Source: an uncultured Ruminococcus sp.
Lineage (GTDB): Bacteria > Bacillota > Clostridia > Oscillospirales > Acutalibacteraceae
Assembly: GCA_902766305.1 (NCBI GenBank)
Contig: CACXDE010000378.1
Coordinates: forward strand, 1-5,920
DNA length: 5,920 nucleotides
Reading direction: 5' to 3'
Positions 1 to 5,914 of this stretch are shown here, piece by piece. A program made the position numbers and the translations under genes. The stretch's first letter is position 1; each line of letters begins with the position of its first letter. A model generated the notes under the pieces. That model had not been told where the DNA came from, searched no databases, and was given only the letters and a program-made list of their open reading frames with translations.

Positions 1-1404
1 CAGCTCTGGTGGGGACATCAGATACCAGCATTTTACTGTGACGGCTGCGGAGAAATGGTTGTAACAGAGGACAATGAAGCTTTTTGCCCGAAATGCGGAA
101 AGAAAATGAGACAGGATCCTGATACCCTTGATACATGGTTCAGCTCTGCGCTTTGGCCTTTCTCAACTCTTGGATGGCCTGATAATACGAAGGAGATGGA
201 ATATTTCTATCCCACAAGCGTTCTTGTTACAGGTTATGATATTATACCGTTCTGGGTAATGAGAATGATGTTCAGCGGTATTGAACATACGGGTAAGATA
301 CCATTCTATAAGGTTCTTATTCATGGTCTTGTACGTGATTCTCAGGGCAGAAAGATGAGTAAGTCTCTCGGAAACGGTATTGATCCTCTTGAGGTTATAA
401 ATAAATTCGGTGCGGACGCACTTCGTCTGACACTTGTTACAGGAAATGCGCCCGGTAATGATATGCGTTATTCTGAGGAAAAGATAACCGCAAGCCGTAA
501 TTTTGCGAATAAGCTCTGGAATGCGGCAAGATTCATACATATGAATATAGATGACTATGATGTGAAAAACGAGCTTCCTGCTGAGCTTACTACAGAGGAT
601 AAGTGGATAGTATCAACCCTGAACAAAACGATTAAGGTCGTTACTGAAAACCTTGAAAGCTTTGAGCTTGGTGTTGCTGTACAGAATATATACGACTTTA
701 CGTGGGACAGCCTTTGTGACTGGTATATTGAGCTTGCAAAGGCAAGACTCAGAAGCGAGGGAGAAACAGCTCAGAATGCAAGACAGGTTCTTGTCTGGGT
801 AATGGATAAGACGCTGAAGCTTCTGCACCCGTTCATGCCGTTTATTACAGAGGAAATATGGCAGTCAATGCCCCATGACGGTGAGACTATAATGACTCAG
901 CAGTATCCGCTGTACGAGGAAGAACATGATTTCTCTGAGGCAGCAGCTGATATGAATATGGTAATGGACGCAATAAAGGCTATCCGTATCCGCAGAGCCG
1001 AGATGAATGTTCCCCCTTCAAGAAAAGCTAAGCTGTTTATTGCTGCAAAGGAAAAGGACGTAATGAAAAACGGTTCGCCTTTCTTTATGCAGCTTGCAAG
1101 CGCAAGTGAGGTTGAGGTAGCAGACAGCTATGATATTGAAGGCGCGGTTACTGTTGTAACAGCTGACGCAAAGATATACATACCTATGGACGAGCTTATT
1201 GACAAACAGGCAGAGCTTAAGCGCCTTAACAAGGAGCTTGAAGCAGCTGTCAAGGATCTTCAGTTCAACGAGAAGAAGCTTAATAATCAGGGCTTTATGT
1301 CCAAAGCACCCGAAAAAGTAATAAATGATATCAAAGCTAAGGCGGCTAAATACAGCGAAAAAATAGAAATGATAAAAGCTGCTATTGATGCCTTGAATAA
1401 GTGA
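1..1404 (+). CDS. valS: Valyl-tRNA synthetase, C-terminal part (5' end cut by window edge)
   Basis: Cytoplasmic class I aminoacyl-tRNA synthetase that charges tRNA-Val with valine using ATP. The reading frame is open from base 1 and gives 467 residues, roughly the second half of a usual ~880-residue ValRS, so the true start lies upstream. Visible in order (residues of this fragment): the QLWWGHQIPAFYC catalytic-domain segment at 1-13; a zinc-binding knuckle with Cys13/Cys16 and Cys29/Cys32; the DTLDTWFSSALWPFSTLGWP block at about 41-60, diagnostic for ValRS; the KMSKS ATP-binding signature at 118-122 (bases 352-366); the helical anticodon-binding domain from about 200 to 335, followed by RAEMNVPPSR; and a Lys/Glu-rich coiled-coil tRNA-binding arm from about 397 to the end. 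The gene ends in TGA followed at once by in-frame TAA TAA, a triple stop. Every expected motif is present, so it looks functional. A hairpin terminator follows 17 bases after the stop. Confidence 0.97.
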   Translation, partial: QLWWGHQIPAFYCDGCGEMVVTEDNEAFCPKCGKKMRQDPDTLDTWFSSALWPFSTLGWPDNTKEMEYFYPTSVLVTGYDIIPFWVMRMMFSGIEHTGKIPFYKVLIHGLVRDSQGRKMSKSLGNGIDPLEVINKFGADALRLTLVTGNAPGNDMRYSEEKITASRNFANKLWNAARFIHMNIDDYDVKNELPAELTTEDKWIVSTLNKTIKVVTENLESFELGVAVQNIYDFTWDSLCDWYIELAKARLRSEGETAQNARQVLVWVMDKTLKLLHPFMPFITEEIWQSMPHDGETIMTQQYPLYEEEHDFSEAAADMNMVMDAIKAIRIRRAEMNVPPSRKAKLFIAAKEKDVMKNGSPFFMQLASASEVEVADSYDIEGAVTVVTADAKIYIPMDELIDKQAELKRLNKELEAAVKDLQFNEKKLNNQGFMSKAPEKVINDIKAKAAKYSEKIEMIKAAIDALNK

Positions 1405-1421
1405 TAATAATATGTCATTCG

Positions 1422-1472
1422 GCGGACAGCAGCAGGCGGATTTAATCTGTCTTTGCTGTCCGCTTTGTGTTT
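1422..1472 (+). terminator. Rho-independent terminator of valS
   Basis: The arms GCGGACAGCA (1422-1431) and TGCTGTCCGC (1454-1463) form a perfect 10-bp stem. The bases between them can extend it: after a small internal bulge, 1434-1441 pair with 1445-1452 (two G-U pairs) around a three-base UUA loop. The 3' side continues as TTTGTGTTT (1464-1472), a U-rich but interrupted tract, so termination may be incomplete. It lies just after valS and only 30 bases before the next gene. Confidence 0.8.
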
Positions 1473-1502
1473 GCATTAAGATAAAAGTTTCGGAGAGTTT
1501 TT

Positions 1503-2972
1503 ATGATAAGGAAAAAAGTATTTCTTTCAAAAGCATTATATGTACTGACATTATTTGCAGTATCATTCATCGTAATAACAATATGCTCTAAATCGTCTCC
1601 GCTTTATCCGCTTAACGACTGGGATGATGCAAATTGTTTTTTTACCGTTGGTAAGGCTGCTGCCAACGGTCGTGTGCTTTATCGTGATATATTTGAACAA
1701 AAAGGTCCAATACTTTATATGCTTCACTCTGCGGCGTATATGATATCTCATAACACATTTATAGGAGTGTACTTGATTGAGCTTTTTGCTTCAATTTTGT
1801 TTCTTCATTTTTCATATAGGATAATTGTTCTCTTTTCTAAGAAAAGTTCCTTTCTGTATATTATGCCTGTTGCTGTGTTTACATACACATCCCTTGCTTT
1901 TTGCAGCGGCGACAGCGCTGAGGAATTATGCCTTCCGATGCTGTCGTTTGTTTTATATACAGGACTTGAAAGCTGGAAAAGAAAGCGTCCGCTTGGTGCA
2001 GTACGAATGTTTATATGCGGTATATGTACCGGTCTGATACTATGGATAAAATTCACTATGCTTGGTTTCATCATAGGTTTCGCAGCAGCCTTTGTAATAC
2101 TGTACATAAGAGAGAAAAACTATAAGCGCATACTGATATGTACAATTTCTATGACAGCAGGTATTGCAGCAGCTTCTCTTCCTGTAATAATATATTTTGC
2201 GGCAAATGATTCGTTCCAGTATCTCTGGGAAGTATATTTTTATGACAATATTTTTTTGTACAGTACCGGAAGTGTACTCCCCCCGGTAATAAAACAGATT
2301 GTGAATTTGCTGTTGGGACTTGTATCATTTGCAGCATATAATACATTTGCGCTTATAATGCTGATAACAGCCTTTTACAGCATTATAAAAATGAAAGATA
2401 AAACGCTGTTATTCATTTTTACGGCAATAGTATTATCAGGCTTTGTATTTTCATTTGCCGGCGGCAGAGCGTATGCGTACTATTCTCTGACTATGTCAAT
2501 TTTTTCTCCCATAGGGATTGTATTGTCTTTTGAGCTTTTAAAGAAAAAGAAGAATCTGAAATTCTCAGGAAAAAGAAAAAAAGCTTTTTTATGCTGTGTT
2601 TGTTTGTTTCTTACTTTTCTGCTTAACAGAAATTCATACTCTTTGTTTGCGGATAAAAACGATATGCCGCAGTTCAGATTCAATAATATCATTTCCGAAA
2701 AAAAGGATGCTTCTCTGCTTAATTACGGATTTCTTGACGGAGGGTTTTATACAGTGACAGGGATTGTGCCTGAATGCCGATTTTTTTGCGGACTTAATAT
2801 TGAATTGCCGGAGCTTAAAGAAACTCAGGATAAATATGTCAGTTCAGGACAGGCAGACTTTATTATCACAAAAGATGAAAGTCCGGATTTTTACGGATAT
2901 GCTTGTATAGATAAATGTGAATATAATTACTGGACAAGTAAATGCACATACTATCTTTACAGAAGAAAATGA
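1503..2972 (+). CDS. Multi-pass membrane glycosyltransferase, GT-C fold (family 39/PMT-like)
   Basis: 489 residues. The ATG is preceded by GGAGAG (1492-1497) at normal spacing. About 11-13 hydrophobic segments can be read: near 10-28, 84-111, 116-135, 143-156, 166-202 (two), 208-233, 262-296 (two), 300-319, 324-347 and 360-376. The first outer loop carries N-D-W-D-D (38-42) followed by FFTVGKAAANGRVLYRD and KGP (67-69). This pattern of an acidic pair, then G-x-x-x-Y-x-D and KGP, matches GT-C enzymes that transfer a sugar from a polyprenyl-phosphate donor. A GDSAEE segment (136-141) sits where related proteins have an acidic second loop. Residues from about 377 form a soluble C-terminal domain with five cysteines (425, 429, 468, 472, 481), probably on the outer face. 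Inferred role: glycosylation of a cell-envelope polymer, lipid or protein; donor and acceptor cannot be told. The gene is T-rich, as expected for a membrane protein, and is a lone gene between two other units. The broad family call is fairly secure, the exact activity is not. Confidence 0.8.
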   Translation: MIRKKVFLSKALYVLTLFAVSFIVITICSKSSPLYPLNDWDDANCFFTVGKAAANGRVLYRDIFEQKGPILYMLHSAAYMISHNTFIGVYLIELFASILFLHFSYRIIVLFSKKSSFLYIMPVAVFTYTSLAFCSGDSAEELCLPMLSFVLYTGLESWKRKRPLGAVRMFICGICTGLILWIKFTMLGFIIGFAAAFVILYIREKNYKRILICTISMTAGIAAASLPVIIYFAANDSFQYLWEVYFYDNIFLYSTGSVLPPVIKQIVNLLLGLVSFAAYNTFALIMLITAFYSIIKMKDKTLLFIFTAIVLSGFVFSFAGGRAYAYYSLTMSIFSPIGIVLSFELLKKKKNLKFSGKRKKAFLCCVCLFLTFLLNRNSYSLFADKNDMPQFRFNNIISEKKDASLLNYGFLDGGFYTVTGIVPECRFFCGLNIELPELKETQDKYVSSGQADFIITKDESPDFYGYACIDKCEYNYWTSKCTYYLYRRK

Positions 2973-2988
2973 AAAATGAAATTTTTTC

Positions 2989-3016
2989 TTGCATTTTAAT
3001 GTAAATGTGTTATAAT
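2989..3016 (+). promoter_or_regulatory. Sigma-A-type promoter with extended -10, driving the Nudix/two-component operon
   Basis: A perfect TATAAT -10 box lies at 3011-3016 and is preceded by TG at the extended -10 position (TGT at 3008-3010). A weak -35, TTGCAT (2989-2994), sits 16 bases upstream. Transcription should begin near 3022-3024, giving a leader of about 50 bases before the ATG at 3076. This is the only strong promoter-like signal in the window, and it lies in the gap just before the three-gene set. Confidence 0.75.
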
Positions 3017-3034
3017 GATAATATCAGAATGGTT

Positions 3035-3054
3035 ATTAGTTCGGCTGAGTTAAT
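3035..3054 (+). promoter_or_regulatory. Imperfect inverted repeat in the leader (possible operator or mRNA hairpin)
   Basis: The arms ATTAGTTC (3035-3042) and GAGTTAAT (3047-3054) can pair over eight positions, two of them G-U, around a GGCT loop. As double-stranded DNA it is a 20-bp imperfect palindrome. It lies between the predicted transcription start and the Shine-Dalgarno sequence (3057). It could be a binding site for the wHTH protein or the response regulator encoded downstream, or a hairpin that modulates translation. No protein-specific consensus was recognised, so the role is inference. Confidence 0.3.
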
Positions 3055-3056
3055 TC

Positions 3057-3071
3057 GGGAGGTTCAGGTGA
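3057..3071 (+). promoter_or_regulatory. Ribosome binding site of the Nudix gene (two overlapping candidates)
   Basis: GGGAGGT (3057-3063) is the stronger anti-16S match, but it lies 12 bases from the ATG at 3076, longer than usual. AGGTGA (3066-3071) is weaker and only 4 bases away. No other in-frame start exists between the upstream in-frame stop (3046-3048) and 3076, which supports the ATG at 3076. Confidence 0.6.
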
Positions 3072-3075
3072 TAGT

Positions 3076-3963
3076 ATGGAAGAATTAAGGGATAAAAACG
3101 GTCTGACAGAAAGCGAATATCTTGCTGCGTACCATCCGGGAGATTATGAAAATCCAAGTGTGGCTGTAGATATGGTTATTTTTACGGCTATGGAAAAAGA
3201 AAGCCATAATTATCGGAAGCTTCCGGAGAAGGAATTGTGCGTACTGCTGATAAAGAGAGGCGGACATCCGTTTCTTGGGAAATGGGCGCTGCCGGGAGGT
3301 TTTGTTGAACCTTCTGAAACAACGGAACAGGCTGCACAAAGAGAGTTAAAAGAAGAAACTGGGATAGACAATATATATCTTGAACAGCTGTATACATTCA
3401 GTGAACCCGGGCGTGATCCGAGAACCTGGGTTATGAGCTGCAGTTATATTGCGCTTGTTGACAGCAAAAAGCTTAATGTCAGTGCAGGCGATGACGCAGA
3501 CCGGGCGGAATGGTTTTCCCTGAAATTTGAGGAATCACTGGTATCTGAAAATGAAGATGACAGCGGTTTTGAAAAGACAATAGAGTATACTATAACACTA
3601 TCCGGAAAAAGTGAAACAATAAAATCTGTTGTCACAAGGACTATCAAGCGTTCAGATAAAGGAAGTCAGGATAGATATATTATAAAGGACAGGGGCGGTC
3701 TTGCCTTTGACCATGCAGTGATAATAATAAATGCGGTAGTTCGTCTTCGTGGAAAGGTAGAATATACTGATATCGCTCTGAACCTTGTGCCGGAATATTT
3801 TACGCTTACGGAGCTTCAGCAGGTGTATGAGGTAATTTTAGGAAAGGAACTTATAAAAGCACCTTTCAGGAGAAAGTATTCTTATCTTGCTGAACCTACA
3901 GACGATGTTACAAAGGATGCCGGGCACCGTCCGTCAAAGCTGTTTCGCAGAAAATGGAAATAA
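3076..3963 (+). CDS. Nudix hydrolase domain fused to NrtR-type winged helix (ADP-ribose-like hydrolase/regulator)
   Basis: 295 residues, cytoplasmic. The N-terminal Nudix domain (about 28-150) contains a complete Nudix box at 75-97, G-x5-E-x7-REL-x-EE-x-GI, with Gly75, Glu81, Arg89, Glu90, Glu93, Glu94 and Gly96 all present, so metal-dependent cleavage of a nucleoside-diphosphate-X substrate is plausible. The C-terminal part (about 208-291: LAFDHA, then LVPEYFTLTELQQVYE, then FRRKY and a basic RPSKLFRRK tail) matches the winged-helix domain of NrtR-type Nudix regulators. Family knowledge: NrtR proteins control NAD-metabolism genes and bind ADP-ribose, and many have a degenerate Nudix box. An acidic, then beta/Lys-rich stretch (about 150-207) separates the domains and looks longer than in short family members. 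First gene of the operon, 24 bases before the response regulator. It could be an ADP-ribose pyrophosphatase, a ligand-sensing repressor, or both; no NAD genes are in view to fix the target. Confidence 0.85.
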   Translation: MEELRDKNGLTESEYLAAYHPGDYENPSVAVDMVIFTAMEKESHNYRKLPEKELCVLLIKRGGHPFLGKWALPGGFVEPSETTEQAAQRELKEETGIDNIYLEQLYTFSEPGRDPRTWVMSCSYIALVDSKKLNVSAGDDADRAEWFSLKFEESLVSENEDDSGFEKTIEYTITLSGKSETIKSVVTRTIKRSDKGSQDRYIIKDRGGLAFDHAVIIINAVVRLRGKVEYTDIALNLVPEYFTLTELQQVYEVILGKELIKAPFRRKYSYLAEPTDDVTKDAGHRPSKLFRRKWK

Positions 3964-3974
3964 GAATATTAATT

Positions 3975-3980
3975 GGAGGT
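3975..3980 (+). promoter_or_regulatory. Ribosome binding site fixing the TTG start of the response regulator
   Basis: GGAGGT is a near-perfect Shine-Dalgarno sequence placed 7 bases before TTG at 3988. A longer reading from TTG at 3973 would start inside this site and add five residues ahead of the conserved receiver-domain beginning. The ATG at 3981 is in another frame. The start at 3988 is therefore preferred. Confidence 0.85.
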
Positions 3981-3987
3981 ATGTGTT

Positions 3988-4665
3988 TTGAGAATACTTG
4001 TAGTAGAAGATGAGATCGGACTGGCAGAGGCAATATGTGCAATACTTCGCCGGGAAGGTTATTTTGTAGATATGGCAAATGACGGCAAAAGCGGACTGGA
4101 AAAGGCACTGAGCAGCAATTTTGACTGTATCATACTGGATATAATGCTGCCGAAAATGAATGGACTTGACGTGCTTACATTTCTGCGCGTAAAAGAAATA
4201 GAAACTCCTGTTCTGCTTCTTACAGCTAAGTCGGAGGTTGATGACAAGATAAAGGGTCTTGACTGCGGTGCGGACGACTATCTTACAAAGCCGTTTGTTA
4301 CTGGTGAACTGCTTGCAAGAATAAGAGCAATGACAAGACGTATCGGAGTAAGTGTGGAACTGACGCCGAAATTCGGTGATATTTCGCTTGATATGAAAAA
4401 AGGCGAGCTTATGTGCGGTGCAAATTCTGTAATACTTGGAAGAAAGGAATTTCAGATGATGGAAATGCTTGTATCAAACGGTACGAGCATTGTAACTAAG
4501 GAAGACTTTGTAACTAAGGTATGGGGAACAGGCGATGACAGCGATTATAACAATGTGGAAGTCTATATATCATTCCTGAGAAAAAAGCTAAGTATGCTTC
4601 ATTCAAAGGTTTCAATAAAGACAAGAAGAGGTATAGGATATTGTCTTGAAGGTGGCACGAAATGA
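3988..4665 (+). CDS. OmpR/PhoB-family response regulator (TTG start)
   Basis: 225 residues from a TTG start, giving MRILVVEDE, the standard receiver-domain opening. Receiver domain about 1-118: acidic pocket Glu7/Asp8, phospho-acceptor Asp51 in ILDIMLP, switch Thr79 in LLTAK, and conserved Lys101 in TKPF. DNA-binding winged helix about 127-222: FGDISLD, then LGRKEFQMMEML, the recognition-helix region NNVEVYISFLRKKL (188-201) and the wing TRRGIGYCLE. The length is normal for the family and no key residue is missing. When phosphorylated by its partner kinase it should bind DNA as a dimer and control transcription. Its stop overlaps the kinase start in ATGA, so the two are almost surely translationally coupled cognate partners. 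The rare start codon may hold its level below that of other genes of the operon. Regulated genes are not identifiable; self-regulation of the promoter near 2989-3016 is possible. Confidence 0.95.
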   Translation: MRILVVEDEIGLAEAICAILRREGYFVDMANDGKSGLEKALSSNFDCIILDIMLPKMNGLDVLTFLRVKEIETPVLLLTAKSEVDDKIKGLDCGADDYLTKPFVTGELLARIRAMTRRIGVSVELTPKFGDISLDMKKGELMCGANSVILGRKEFQMMEMLVSNGTSIVTKEDFVTKVWGTGDDSDYNNVEVYISFLRKKLSMLHSKVSIKTRRGIGYCLEGGTK

Positions 4666-5870
4666 TCAAAAGATTACAGCATAAGATCATTCTGATAATT
4701 ACTATCCTGCTTACAATATCGGTAGTTGTTCTTATGCTTGCGATAAATATTATGTCACAGGGGCAGAATTCAATTAAAATACATGATAATCTTGAAAAGA
4801 TAGCGAAGCAGGACGGTCTGATAATTGAAGATATAAACAGTGAGATACTTGGAAGAAAGGCAGAAGCCGGTTATCTCTGGATACAGGTGGATCATGCAGG
4901 AAATATGATAAATTTCGGCGGTAATGTCAGTTTTAAGAATATTGGCGCAGAAGAGATTGTTTTCATGAAGGATCAGGTCCTGTCATATAATAATGAATTT
5001 GGATATATGGACGGAAACATAGCTTATCTTGTAATGCAAAAGCCGATTTACGGTGCTATTATAGTTTTTACAAGCGCAGCAGCTGAAATGGAACAAAATA
5101 AGACGCTTATAATTACTACCGTAATAATAGGAGCAGCTACTGTATTTTTATTTTTCATGCTGTCGATAGCATTGTCATTCTGGCTGATAAAGCCGGTCAA
5201 GGAAACATTTGATAAACAGAAACGATTTATCTCGGATGCCAGTCATGAACTAAAGACTCCGCTCGCCGTTATCAGCGCAAATACAGATGTACTTGAAGCG
5301 GAGCTTGGAGAGAATAAATGGCTCGGATACATACGCAGCGAAAGTATGAGAATGAGTGAGCTTGTAAATGAATTACTGTACCTTGCAAGGCTTGATGATA
5401 AATCCGGTCAAAAGGTTGTCATGTCAAAATTCAATCTGACAGATGTTGTCTTACAGACGTCACTTCCGTTTGAAAGCAGGATGTTTGAAGAAGGAAAAAC
5501 CCTTGAGGTCGATGCACAGGAAAATATCAGCTGCGATGGTGATGAAAGTGCGATAAAGCACGTTCTGACTATACTGATAGATAATGCGATAAAATATTCC
5601 GGGGAAAAAGATGTTATAAAGGTCGGTCTGAAGCTTCACAGCGGTAAAAAGATTATCACCGTATACAATACAGGCATAGGCATAAAGAAAGAAAAGCTTG
5701 ATAAGGTATTTGAAAGATTTTATCGTGAAGATGAGGCAAGAAGCAGCAGCAGCGGTGGTTATGGTCTTGGTCTTGCGATTGCAGCTGAGGTTGTCAGAAA
5801 GCATCATGGAAACATAAAATGTGAAAGTGAATATGGAAAATGGGTGTGCTTTACAGTGACACTCCCTTAA
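4662..5870 (+). CDS. Membrane sensor histidine kinase, HAMP-less
   Basis: 402 residues. TM1 at about 8-31, an extracytoplasmic sensor of roughly 115 residues (32-147, no cysteines), TM2 at about 148-174. A short IKPVKETFDKQKRF linker leads straight into the dimerisation helix, with no room for a normal ~50-residue HAMP domain. H-box ISDASHELKTP with phospho-acceptor His195; N-box ILIDNAIKYS with Asn308; G1 box NTGIGI (336-341), with Asn in place of the usual first Asp; F-box FERFYRED (350-357); G2 box GGYGLGL (365-371), preceded by a four-serine run in the ATP lid. The catalytic core looks complete, so it should autophosphorylate and phosphorylate the upstream regulator. Start: ATG overlapping the regulator's TGA (ATGA), with AAGGTGG (4649-4655) six bases upstream. 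The sensed signal is unknown; the sensor part (YLWIQVDHAGNM, then a YLVMQKP strand and IIVF before TM2) resembles the small PAS-like outer domains of many clostridial kinases. Confidence 0.93.
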   Translation: MIKRLQHKIILIITILLTISVVVLMLAINIMSQGQNSIKIHDNLEKIAKQDGLIIEDINSEILGRKAEAGYLWIQVDHAGNMINFGGNVSFKNIGAEEIVFMKDQVLSYNNEFGYMDGNIAYLVMQKPIYGAIIVFTSAAAEMEQNKTLIITTVIIGAATVFLFFMLSIALSFWLIKPVKETFDKQKRFISDASHELKTPLAVISANTDVLEAELGENKWLGYIRSESMRMSELVNELLYLARLDDKSGQKVVMSKFNLTDVVLQTSLPFESRMFEEGKTLEVDAQENISCDGDESAIKHVLTILIDNAIKYSGEKDVIKVGLKLHSGKKIITVYNTGIGIKKEKLDKVFERFYREDEARSSSSGGYGLGLAIAAEVVRKHHGNIKCESEYGKWVCFTVTLP

Positions 5871-5871
5871 A

Positions 5872-5914
5872 AAATCTCTGTAAGCTGAGTTATCAGACTT
5901 ACAGAGATTTATTT
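5872..5914 (+). terminator. Operon terminator, probably bidirectional
   Basis: The arms AAATCTCTGTAAG (5872-5884) and CTTACAGAGATTT (5898-5910) are perfectly complementary over 13 bp. Inside, CTGA (5885-5888) pairs with TCAG (5893-5896) around a GTTA tetraloop, leaving a single bulged A (5897). The + strand continues ATTTATATAG, modestly U-rich. Six A's at 5869-5874 give a T-run following the stem on the - strand, so it should also stop transcription coming from the right. It begins one base after the kinase stop codon. Confidence 0.88.

Noticed and set aside
1018..1476. Minus-strand open frame of 152 codons opposite the end of valS
   Set aside because: It lies across the well-supported valS frame and the terminator hairpin, gives a low-complexity Cys/Phe/Leu-rich product with no recognisable motif, and has no promoter; a shadow of the coding strand.
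1453..1482. Possible promoter (TTGCTG, then TAAGAT 18 bases on) before the membrane glycosyltransferase
   Set aside because: Both boxes match the consensus poorly and the -35 candidate is inside the valS terminator stem; too weak to annotate.
2971..2988. AT-only hairpin with a GAA loop (GAAAAAT / ATTTTTTC) right after the glycosyltransferase stop
   Set aside because: The stem is almost wholly A-T and the T-run is part of the stem, so it would be an unstable terminator; base composition explains it. Some read-through into the next operon remains possible.
5742..5753. Four tandem AGC triplets in the kinase gene, considered as a slippage/phase-variation site
   Set aside because: Only four units, and a three-base unit would change serine number without shifting the frame; Ser-rich ATP lids occur normally in such kinases.
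5460..5807. Minus-strand open frame of 115 codons opposite the kinase catalytic domain
   Set aside because: Antisense to the conserved N, G1 and G2 boxes of the kinase; the product is an artefact-like Ile/Phe/Tyr-rich sequence without known features.
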